Under the pieces are notes generated by a model that did not search any database, was not told the DNA's origin, and saw only the letters and a list, made by a program, of their open reading frames with translations. Shown in pieces: positions 45,946 to 57,719 of a DNA stretch of 64,000 bases. Origin of the DNA: Paragonimus westermani (taxonomy: Eukaryota > Platyhelminthes > Trematoda > Plagiorchiida > Troglotrematidae). The stretch's first letter is position 1; each line of letters starts with the position of its first letter. The position numbers were made by a program, and so were the translations under genes. Location: the NCBI GenBank assembly GCA_008508345.1, contig QNGE01000410.1:67345-131344 (forward strand), in the 5' to 3' direction.

Positions 45946-48900
45946 CTCTAGACCTACTTGATTGCTGAAAATAGCGATGCATGTGCTTGACACACTTGAT
46001 TTAACAGTAAGTGCGTCTCCGACCCGTGACTCTATGTTCTGTGGTCGCAATCTTTGCAGTGGTGTGAAAACCGACAGAATGTTGGCGACGTAATAACTGT
46101 GTTACTGTGGGTAAACTATCTCAATAAATTACTTGTGAACCTAAACACGAATAGCTTTTCACACGGTGCTTATCTTTGTGGGAAGCCTGCCTGCTTTGTT
46201 CGTACATATCCGGTTAGTGCCCTTTCTGAAAATGACTCAGAAGTCACTTGGAAATTGCGTGCACTTTCGGTGGGCTCTACGTGCGGTCTCACTTTAACCG
46301 AAGTGTTAGATTGCGAAGAGAATGTCAGTTGTCCTAGATAAATTGGATTCATGTGGTGCCACATTTGACTGCTTCGACAGTTCTCTCATGCGATTTGCTG
46401 TTGTCGAATTCCTCGTCTTGTTAAACAATATTGCTGATCAAACCAAGTTTCTGTGTTTATTACTTCCAGCCTCGAAACGACCATTTTTGAACAGGTGATG
46501 TTCGGAGCTTATCAATTTGTGTTAATTTGGACCCGCCTAACCTCGTATTTCAGATTAAATTTGATTCACCGTTCTTATGACATTTTTGAACTGAACCCAT
46601 GATATAGCTTATTTCATGCTGGTTCCAGTACTCCGTGTGATATACTCATTGATGGGTTTTCTTCAGAAGTAATTCAGTTAAGTTTTCACCAAGCACTGTA
46701 GCGGTGTGTCAATGTGGATAGGTTTAGTCATTCTTTTGAGCTGCATACGGTTAATGTTAACAACGTGGAAACACTACTAATCATGGTGGGCTGTTACGTA
46801 ACAGTCAAATTCATACTTATCACAATTTTAATTTTTGTTTCGAAATGACCGCTTGGTGGAATAACTCTGAACCATGATTGGAAAAGTATCAGACAACTGC
46901 AATGATTGAGGTGCCGCAATCATAATCAGTTTCGCAAATGAATACAGACTGCCATTTGCTATTTCCAAACCATTTTTATTGTACCTTTTATCACAAAGCC
47001 TTTTCCTCTCATGTTGACTTGAACTCATTCACTGCTGATTCAGTTCCGGTCATAAGGATTCTAAACCAGTCGCATCTGTTGGGTACGTGTGTTACGCCTT
47101 TTCATGCATTTGAACTTTCTAAATTGTTCGATAAAGTAAATCTAAAGAATGCCACAAAATGTTTTCGAAAAGGGAAAATTTGTGTCTGCGACTTTTGGAA
47201 CACCTTGTGTTTAAGTAAATATTTATCATCACATTGCATTATACAATGCTGTACGATGTTATCTTACAATACATTTTATTACTACCTAGATCGTTTTAAT
47301 GTTAATAGTTATTGTTTTATTGTATATTGCTTTTTATAACTATCATTTGAATATATACCCAAGTCTACTTGAGCCATTCTATGCAACTGAGTCCCAAACT
47401 CATCAGGCATTTTATCTATTACCCTTGGTTCAAAACCTTGTTTATACTGCATTGTGCAAATCTCACGGTTCTAGTAACGAGACAGCATCGTTGAACGTCC
47501 TAAGAACTGGCTACCTAATTCTCATTCTCGATAAACAAGACAGTTTACATTCAGATTGTTGACATCAAAATCCACCATTTATCGGGTTCCATGACAAATT
47601 ACATTCTTGTCCACACTTAGAAAGTCATAAATCATTGAGGTCAACTTTCTGTAAGTTTGCATAAACTGATTTTAGTTTGAGAAGAGGAAATACATGCTCG
47701 ATATATATCAAAAAGTGGATTTTAGGGAAACAACTGATGTGAATGGCTTAAATAAACCGTCATATGGCTAGTGAGTTATCCGCATTTTATCGCCGTCATC
47801 CCGTTTGAACGGAATTTCTCATCTTGTTTTTATTTCGGAAGTGTTTGTTCAGGCTCTCAATGTAAAGTTTGGCTTGGTTTACTTACAGCACCTTATGCTG
47901 GATAGATTACCTGTCGTCTGACCACTCAACGCCTTGATAATAGTCCGTGTGGAGTTTCCATCGAGTTGTGTTCAGAGTCCACAGGTGATTTGGTTACTAT
48001 GACAGTGTGGTTGTTCATTAGTCATAGTTTGTTCCTCTGCATATATCTACGCCACTGGCGCCTTGTTGAAAAAACGTGTTCACTGCTTTCCTGACTTATA
48101 CTTGGAGGAGTTGATTCGAAACTGTTTGAGTGTTATCCACTACTGTTTCCCCTTCGAGAAATACAGCTTCTTGCGACCCATTATCATTGCACTTATACCG
48201 CAGCACGAGTATTTAAACGAGGTATCAGACCCTTCGAAAACCACACAAATTATATGTTCTGTCATCCGGATCCTCCTGTTTTAAGTTTATTCGGGAAAAC
48301 CACCTTGTTACTGTGATCTGTTCAGATATGTTTCTGAAACCGATAACTTTGTAGTCCCATGTAGTATCTCGTTAGTAACGACCTTTTCCGGAGTTCTTAT
48401 CAGCCATTAGCTTTGAATGCTTTACGATCCTAAGAAATTAGGTATTTAATCACCTAACACCATATCTTTCCTGTTATCACGCACCCTGCTCTTTCCTGCA
48501 AGTAACTCGCTAATCGTTATCTTTTTACTGAAGTGTATTGAGGTGTATCAGTCTCACATGCGATATGATTTTTCAACATAGTTTCGGTTTCTTCAGACGT
48601 CTTCTGATCATTCTATCACTCATGATGGTCACATAAAAAAAACGAAATACAACCTCCCTTAGAGTCCGTCAGTTTTACTCCTTTTAGCATTCGTGGATTT
48701 ATGAATTACTTTCTTCCGTCATTTTTAGAACAAGACCGATTCCTGAGTGATGCTGACTGTCTTTATAGCTCTCTATCTCGATGATAGTAACCACTTCGAT
48801 TCGAACATAAGTTAGCAAATCATATTTTGCCACTCTCCGAGTCCAAGCGAAAGTAGAAATTGTCACGTCGGACGACTCTACATTTGCGGGATAACCGTTT

Positions 48901-49828
48901 CCCGATCAACTTTAGTGTGGTGTACTATGTTGGGTATATGTGTAGTAAAGCTGCATTCACCTTATGAGTTGTCTTTTTTACACTCTTTCGTGCAGAAGGC
49001 CTAGACCAGTTTCCTTAACTTGAAGTCAAGTGGGGTTAACATACTAATTATGGGGCAGACTGTATTGGGTCCTAAATGAACGGGGATGGACAACGATGAC
49101 GTCGACTATTCACCCATCAGTTTTGGTTGCGTGTTTTGACAACAGCCTCATTCTGATCGCATTTTCTCGTACGTACGCACGAGAAAAAGAAGGAACGATA
49201 TCACTTTACCAAACTCCAAATTCCATAGTAGCTTCGTATCTCTGTTATGGAAAATGGCAAGACAAACAATACGCAACCGATACATTGTGTATGAGCGGCT
49301 ATACAGGTTTTGGCTCACATTTCTGCTAAGGTTGTGAAAGTGAAGGAATTTGCTTGGGTACAGTATTTTTCACAAGCTGAAAGTCATTTATTGTAACCGA
49401 GTTGAACTAGGTTATCTAGGACAAAGCGACCGACTTCAAATGAAAGTTTACGGGAACGGCTTTTAGCAGAAAGACCATCAAGCAGCAGAGGGTCAGTATA
49501 GTTAAAAAAGTGAGCTCAGCAACGAACGGAAATTTGATATAACGGCCTACAGTTCAGTGCTACTAACCATCAATTTTGATTAGAAGGCAGTGTGATCTCA
49601 ATAAATTTGAACGGAACATCCTCATACGGGTCAATGGTCCGTGTGTGCAAGGGGCTAACAGTTAATTCACGAGGGCTACAGAGTAGCGCTTGGTCAACTG
49701 GCTAATTACAATACACTAACTATGGAAACGGTAACTGAGTTGGGTCAGAAGAACAACTAATAAGGATTACGGAGGGTGTGTTTGTCACCAGTTACTCAAT
49801 CACTGTTCCGAACCGTGGGCGTGATTGA
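45946..49828. other. Unassigned AT-rich DNA
   Basis: No supported gene. The longest open frame is 46938-47339 on the plus strand (133 codons, AT-rich), without a motif and probably chance. Confidence 0.4.
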
Positions 49829-51190
49829 TCATGGGCCAATGGAGTTGAATGTCCGCACGAACTTCTTCTGGGCGCATAGGTCAGGGTTGTGCAATCGAGC
49901 ACTGTTGGCATTGGCAGCGGCCAATACTTGGAACTTCACCCTTTCTAATCGATTCTTTGACATTTGATAAGCAATCTGAATGGTATATTTCCTACTGACG
50001 CAATGGTTAGAGCCCGTCAGATGAGAAGCAGTCGCGCTTGGAACTGTTTTAATCACACCACTATTCAACCACGCAGGATGATTTTCACGCGGTCTATCAG
50101 ACAATCGTTTTCCAGCACGACCAGTGCATGATGCCCGACACGGGCAAACAACTGAGTACACACAACAGTCCGTTGTAGAACAGGGGAATTCGCCTGTGAG
50201 TTGTGACAGGATAACGAGTGTTGGGCGGAGGCTGTCGCACAGTTGAGTGGCAAGGTAGGTTGCTTCGATTGATTTTTTGAGCTTTCTTATGAAAAGGAAA
50301 TTAATGAGTGCAAATTTATGATTCATAGAAGGTGATTCAGGTTTTAACTCAACAACCTGCACTATCTTTTGATTAAGACGCACCAGGTGGCCATTCTTCA
50401 TGAGCACTTCTTCCAGAACCTTTGGCTCAGCGTACAAAGTTTCAAAGATATGCACCTTTAACGCCTTATCCGTTAGACACCTCAAGTTTCGCTTTCGATC
50501 TAATGGAACGAAGCTGTCAAATGGGATGGACTTCAAGTCTGTTACTTGTACACCTTTCGTTGGATTGAACCATCTTCTGTTCTCAATATGTTAACATTCA
50601 GTTGACTTGACCACTGTTGTCTAACTCCTTGGGGGTTAAAAGTCAGCATGACTCCGTTCATGCTAGAATCCTCAATGACATCGCAAAATATTTCATCAAC
50701 GTAGCGTTTGTAAAATACAAATCCTTGGTTAGTCTTTAGTTTTCTCTTGAAAAAGTCAGCTAGTAGGGGACCCAGAGGCAAACCCGTTGACACTCCATCT
50801 CTGTCGGTAGACTGTGTTGTTGAACGAAAAGTGAACACTAGTAATTCAGTGCATCAACAGTTCTTACAGTCCATATTTTGATATGTTCGCGTTTCTTGTT
50901 ACGTTCGACATACTCGCATGGGTGGTCAGTTGCCTCGTGTAGATGCACGTTTGTAAGTAACGGAACGGCATCGAATGAGAGCATTCTTTGATTGTTTAAG
51001 TTCAGTTCTTGAGCTAAATCAATGAACTGAAACATATCTCGGAAACCGTGTTTTGCTAGGTCCACCGTTATATGTTCAAGCAAACCGGCGAGCTATTTGG
51101 CTGGAGCGTGATAGGACGAGTCGCACATATTTAAAATGGGCCTCAGAGACAAACCTGCCTTGTGTACTTTTGACAGAGTGTATAAAACAG
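49829..51190 (-). pseudogene. Penelope-like element, RT plus GIY-YIG, mostly colinear
   Basis: Minus-strand PLE in correct order. Near 51190-51110 it reads LSKVHKAGLSLRPILNMCDS, the GLPK-HK---PLRPI block. The frame 50838-51083 gives MLSFDAVPLLTNVHLHEATD, matching FDVVSLFTNVPLDEA. The frame 50542-50838 gives DGVSTGLPLGPLLADFF and YKRYVDEIF (the catalytic YVDD reads YVDE), ending in RTEDGSIQRKVYK. A frameshift near 50545 leads into the frame 49829-50536: IPFDSFVPLDRKRNLRCLTD, then the GIY-YIG domain at residues ~125-190 with YSVVCPCRASCTGRAGKRLS. The YIG tyrosine is lost (SCTGR). A stop near 50838 and the frameshift make it inactive. No pLTR arms were recognised beside it. Confidence 0.85.
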
Positions 51191-54100
51191 GGATTGTTGT
51201 TTCAGCGTGATGGGTTCGTTTGAAAACTAGCCGTGTCAGTTATCCGATTCTGTTTTATAAGGTGTAAGGTTTCAGGTAACATCTTTTCTATTGGTGTTAT
51301 CTTGTCTTTTTCCCTGTTCGTTTCAATGATAGGTTGTTCATTCCGAAACGTACTCAATCCTGTTCATTAAAACGACTCCGGTTATGCAAATATTTCCTAA
51401 TTTTTGGTAGTAACCAATGCAATTCGTTTGATAGTGAACATTTACCAACCGGTACATTAGCAGAATAATGAAAAACGTCGGCACTCTTAGTAGAAACTTG
51501 TTTTCACCTATTTTATTAGTTTTTACACCTTCGCCTGTTTGTACGGAAACGGGTGCATATCTTGTAGAATGAAGTTGAAGATTAACACGTACCACTTTCC
51601 GACGAAAGTGAATGATCATTCGTTGCAGGTTAATTGAACACTGTTCTGCTGAAGGCACATGCCGTTTCCGTATGCATGTCACGTACTCATTTCGCTCAGT
51701 AGGAAATATGTCGGTACTTTATAAATCCATTGTAACTCCGTCGGAACAGCGAAGAGTGCTGTTGTGAATCGGTTACTATGCTGAGTTTTTTCGGGTTTAC
51801 AAAACACATCCAAGGTAGATCGGATGATAATGGTGACAAATTTAGTGACTTTGGCGTCATTCACTCCGTCAACAACAACAATGATTTACGAATCGTAAGA
51901 AACTTTCGAACAGAAAACATTCTGGAACAGTACACATAATTTGCGCTGATGAATCAAGTAGTGAGACGCAAGTAAGAGATCCCAACTGCTCTACATTTGC
52001 TTACTAATGTCACTCAGTATATGCAAATCAGATGCAAGGGAAATTGAAAATTTTTACGCCGATTTAGGTAATGTAATTCTTCGAAATGGGCAAGAATCAA
52101 AGCGGACGTTTTCAACGGGTGAACATACCTGTTTCAAAAGTGATTGATGAATTATTATCACTCACATCAGTTGAAAATCGGTCACAATCCGTCATATCTG
52201 TCGCCTCCCCATTTACTAGCGTGATGACAAAAACAACCACGGACGGCAATACATCACTACTTCGCGCTGATTTTTAACTGCCATACAACCATGAGATGAA
52301 TTTCAAAACTGAATAAAAGAGCAGAAGAATTAGAATGAACATGTCTACCAAGAAAAAGTATGAAAGCCTAAACGTTCAGCAACACTGCGCTCACACTTTG
52401 CAAAGGACAACCGAGTTGCAAGTACGTGTACGGTGGTGTATGAAACACTCTACATTCCGCTGACAGTGATTCATATCATTCACTCAAATCACTTATGCTC
52501 TGTCTCAACACCTTTGGCCACTGACCCCGTGTCACTGGAGCTAATATCCTGGAGCCGAACCCTACAAACAGTTAGTGACCTGTTGTCACTTTGCATTGTT
52601 TCCACGTTTCGCGCCATCATTTATTTACATTGCATCTTACATCACTCGGACCGTCTTCCGACAAAACGTGCTCACTGTGGCAGACCACTTACTGCTAACC
52701 CTTTAACGTAGCCCAACCATCCATGTCTATGGCCGCTTAAAGGTTAAGCAAACAAATCCAGTTTTCTTACGCTTTCAACTACTCGATTCATAGTCTCAGT
52801 TATTTGCCGATCGTTGCCGCCTGGTGGGAGTAGCTTGACGAAGATATTGATAGTTTACTATTTGGGAACAGTCTGAATACTGTATTATGGACGGTTCTGG
52901 TTTACAATCTCAGCGCAACCCAGCTCGTACGTTAACTGTCGGTCTTAAAAAAAACGTCGGTCTATGTTTAGCGACGCCCCGGATTAACAGAGGCCAATTT
53001 AGCCGTGATAGTATGAGAGCATTGGCAATGTTTTTAGGTATTCGCCGTCGAACTTATGGATAACGTCAAGGATTCCATTAGTCGATGTTGTAAAAATTAA
53101 CCACCGAAGTCTGCCGAAATCATTTCGCATCTTGAATCTGTAAAGCACAGTCTGAAGTACCGGGCAAAGCGTTGTATGTTGCTCAACCCTACGAATGCTG
53201 TTCAACCGCAAATAATTCCCTGTCTGTCTCATATTTACGATTGCACTTTCCGGTGTAGGTTATGTAGTCCTTCCTGTAACCAACCATTATCTTGATTGCT
53301 GTAAAAGATCCACCCCCGGTCACTGCGGGCTGTTTCCCCAGGAAATTTTCTTGCCGCTCTTGGACTTTAGCACTTCAGACCCTGTTTTTTAAGGTGCTAA
53401 TCAAGCTGTGCTAAGTCCGCCTATCCACACTTAAACGCCCTTCTTTTGCGTCTAACTTGCTAAATCACTGTCCTGCTGTTTTTGATGTGAAATTATTATT
53501 CTTTCGTCAGCTAACTCTCATTCGGGATAGATTTCGCTTCTCAACGGGGCACATTTGCTCTTGTTGATGCGCAGTAATTCATGAAGATCCCTATCCTGTT
53601 AGCTAACTTGTCACTTTGGTTAGTCCCAACTACTTCATGTTCTACTTTTAATCCGTATAAAAACAATAGCTGGAATCATTTGCTTTCAAAATTCCTTTAT
53701 CACTTGAAGCCGCTAAGTTTAAAAGCGAATTCCGCCAGGTTTTTCAGATTACAGAAGGAATCGATGATCCGTGTGTTATTTTAAGCCGTAATATAAACGT
53801 TAGCTCACTCGATATGTCTCGTCTTGTACACAGTCAACCGTTAACTGAGTGGAAGTCGACCTCTTTTTGTGTAGTTATCTAGAAAAATGTGGTGAAGTCT
53901 TTTATCTTTGGTAAGTTGAGGTTTCAGCTCATGTGTAAGATCGTTTCGTATCATTTTATTGCCAATGTGCAATGCTTATTGTTATTTTGGCCCTAAAACG
54001 GGAACATTTGGTTACTTCACGCTGTTCACTCCCGAGCCTACGACACAGTTCATATAGCAAGGCTACCAGACAGTTTTTCTGAGTAGACATTTCAGGTCGG

Positions 54101-57100
54101 CTTACCTATATGTACCGGTTTGAGTCAAAAGAACCCATTTCCGTTTACGCGCTGGAGTTGGTAGTGTTCAGTTTCAAGCGAATTTTACAGTGCACTATTA
54201 TACTTGGATTTCTGCAGGTAAAATACGTTGACTATTGATGTCTGCTATCTCGGCTCACATGAACTAGATACAAAATAGCCATCTGATTTGTGTATGTAAA
54301 TTAATGGAAGAATATCTGATTTATCGGCTGTTGTTCTTTTAGGCCAGAACCGAGAAAAACCGCGCACATAATTTGGCGCGTGTCTTCTTGATGGTGCACA
54401 TTCATGTTTTGTCAGTTCCTGTGGTAAACCAGTCGCTGGCGGAAACAGTTTTTTGGATACAGTAATGAGATCAGTGTTTAATGTACGTTAACCACCCGAA
54501 GATTGTCAGTTCGAAGCAAGTTTCTCGTGTTCATTTTATTGAACAATATCCAGGTTTGTCACACTGGGGCATTACATGACCATTTCTTGCCTAGGTGAGA
54601 TTGTCGTGTGCGTACGTTGAGTAGAAACCTTTATTCGCCTGGGCAATAGCTTGATGGAGCGCAGAGGAACCAAGTGAAGCCTTCCGTGTTGATCTTGTGG
54701 ATAACCATGGTCGATTCTTGCGCCACTCTTTCGTTTTAAACTTTGGGCCAGTAATACTGGGTTTACCGCATCGTTGTGCAATGACCGTGAGCTCGTATTG
54801 TTCCAGGTATGGACATCGAAACACGTTACCTCTTTCCATTTTCACAATGGCTGCCGACCGGATGCTGTACACAGTTACATATCGCATTTCCAAATATGGC
54901 CTTGAAACTGACCACTGAATTCTGTAAACCCAAACTACGGTCATATATTCCGTCACTTGTTTTGTACTAAACCGGATGCGTTTAGTCTGTCCGACATCTA
55001 CACTGCCATGCGGATGCTCATGTAACTGCGTGTACCGTATGACACTAAATCGAAACGTGCCACGTGATCATTTTTCACTGGTACCAGTTTGTTTACCCTC
55101 TGTTTCAGTTATAGCTCTATAATCGATTCACGCGCACTGTACCTAATTAACGCTGCCCTAACTGTCGTCAAGTTCTTTTTACCATTTGTTGATCTGTTTA
55201 CTTGCTGTGTAATCTTTAAATCGTTAGTTTGATGAGATATGCTGACACGCATATTCGACCTTGCCATCCCAGCGTCCGTTTGCTTAATTTTCCAACGGAA
55301 CGTATTAGAAGTACCTCACTTTCTATAGTGAAACGTGACTGTGAATCAATTGAATCCGTTCCCAAACGTCACGTCTCTTTTTCTAGAACCACACCGTTCC
55401 TTCTGTGGTCTTTCTTCGCGCATCTAATCTGTGAAGTTAAACTGCGGTAGAACACGTTATCTGCTCAACGGCCTAACACGTTTGCGCAGGAGGTCGCTAT
55501 ATATTTTTTATCTGTGACAAAACAATATCACTTCGTTTTATTGTGATAATTTTTTCTTATAATCTTGGATTTTATGTTAGTAGTTAAGAACTTCTCAAAG
55601 TTGACCGTCGCTTTCGCATCCCTACAGACTTTCAAGTAATTCACTTCGAAGAGGATTAATGGGCACACATTACTCTCAGTGTGTTAGCTGTACACATTCT
55701 CAACAGCATATCGCTTAGGTGGTTAACTTTGTTGGGCGGCCCTTTGGAAGTAGTCTGGACGCCTTGAAGTCTGGGGCTGACTCTCCAAACTTGATCAGTG
55801 TAATACATACAATCATAAAGCCGATGGCGAATCACAGTTAAACTAGTATGATACTCATTGATGACGCTTTCCGACAAGAATGAAACTAAAGTTCAAGGCC
55901 TCTTTTCGACTTAAGTCAGCCGAGCCATTCGTGTTTGTACGAAAGCTACGAAACAGATTTATCTTGGCTATTCCACTTAACATCCGCTTGTCAAATCATC
56001 GAAACAGAATGTAAGTTTTGCACTAAATTCAACACAGGATTCTTTGCTGTCACTTCTACGGTGAGTATCGTTAAGTCCACAAGCTGGTGTATTGATCCTA
56101 TTTTGCATTTTATTCACGTTTACTCAAAGATGCTGTGGATATGTACCACCCCTTCTCAGTTGCGAAGAAGAAACAACTATTCGTTTCCTTCGAGGTGTGA
56201 TATCGATCTGAGTTTTTTCATACGTTTATAGTCGTTTCAGTGATCGGATTGAATTAGGTTTATTTCTTTTAAAATCAACCTCTTTCACTACTAACTTTTC
56301 AACTCCCGAATTTCTTCATCATGTGAATAACTTCGTTAGGCACGCATTCTGAGCCGGAAATACAAACCATGCACGTGTGTGAGGGAGAGAATGCCTGTTT
56401 ATGAGCGCACCTGTTCGTGTGCACAAGTGACTGACCTCATTCATGTTCATCGACTGTGAGCATTGAGAAACAAAGGACGCTTATGGACCCCTCTCGTCTC
56501 GTCTTTTTGGTTCATATCGCATTCATCACTCAATCATATGGTAGACAGCAGTTATTTTCCGTTCTCTTTTTTGGTTGTCGCTGAATGACCTGGTTGGTGT
56601 CGCGTGCATCACTCTAACCATATTCGATTTCTTCATGAAGAACCCTTGGGAATATTGCTTTTATCCGATCTTTGCTACTAAAAACCATTGCCATGACTGA
56701 ATGGCATATGTCAATACCTGTTATTGTTGTTCATATATGTGGTTCTTGTCAGTACGAATGTGGCTAGTGTGTTTTCACATCAAAATTTGCTTGGACCAAT
56801 TTCAGTCACCAATCAGTGTAAGGTTTTAAGCTCTTTTAGTTGACCACAGAACGTTTGCTCCAGCGGAAGTGTCGTTTACCACTTTAGCCGTTTCTCAGAA
56901 ATTTGAGCTTTAGTTGAGCATCTGTCGTGGAGTGGGGTACGTTGAAAGACAACAAGAATGACCGTTCAAAGACTTCTTTTTCTAACACATTCACTCGGCT
57001 TCCTCTTTCAATATCCTGTGGTGACAGTAAGTTCACTTTCAGTGCCACCAACTATAAAGAAGAGAAATACGGGACTCTGAGTTGAGCCTTGGGGTAACAT

Positions 57101-57506
57101 GCGGAATACCCAGAATAACATCGTTTCATAGCTATGATGAGTTTTCACATCATGATGGTGACGGCGTTCGTTGAAAAGGTATCTTGAACAATCTGGAAAA
57201 GATGACTTTTCAAAACTGTAGTCAATGAACAAACAAACAGATAGAATAAGTCGGAACACTTTAGGTTTTTTTGTTACTAGTTTCAAGTCAGCTTTCCATG
57301 TTTCATCGAAGCCACCTCTGCAAATGATGTATACCTTAAAATTTTCCAGTAGCCTTGTATGAGATGAAAGTAAAACGAACCATAGTCGCTGAATGAATGG
57401 TAGTGATGGTGAGCTTCAGACAATTCAGGTGATTGTGCTGAATTCTCCAAACTTGGTGGCATTCAGTCAATAGGCTGTGCTGTTTATTGATGTTTGCACT
57501 GATCCA
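51191..57506. other. Unassigned DNA
   Basis: No supported gene. The minus-strand frame 51338-51682 (114 codons) may be the eroded N-terminal region of the neighbouring PLE, but no ADKG-type block is clear. The minus-strand frame 54591-54956 (121 codons) is not recognised. The plus-strand frame 52086-52277 (63 codons) is serine/threonine-rich and also unrecognised. Confidence 0.4.
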
Positions 57507-57639
57507 TTAGAATAAAACCATAAATTTCGATGTTTTAGGACGATGTTGTGCTCTGAGGAGGAATGTGTACGCGAACAAGGTCTGTCTAACAGTTCGCTTT
57601 GTGATGGTTTCTAGAAAAGATCCAATTGCGAAAAATCTG

Positions 57640-57719
57640 GACTTCGGCCGGATTCGAGCCAGCGACAGAAAAGACGTGCCAAACCGTGGCAAATGCTGTA
57701 CGAGCTGAATTACGAAGCC
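57640..57719 (-). repeat. tRNA-like head of a probable SINE
   Basis: On the minus strand the 80 bases start with GGCTTCG and end with CGAAGTCC, forming a seven-pair acceptor stem (one G-T). An A-box-like TAATTCAGCTCG follows the first strand. The T arm is GCTGG-CTCGAAT-CCGGC, five pairs around a seven-base loop, and contains the B box GGCTCGAATCC. The anticodon arm (TGCC-ACGGTTT-GGCA) lacks the invariant T33, and the variable region is too long. That makes a tRNA-derived repeat more likely than a working tRNA gene. The repeat body should extend to lower coordinates. Confidence 0.6.

Noticed and set aside
57640..57719. A functional tRNA gene
   Set aside because: The acceptor and T arms are good, but the anticodon loop lacks T33 and the variable region is abnormal; a tRNA-derived repeat fits better.
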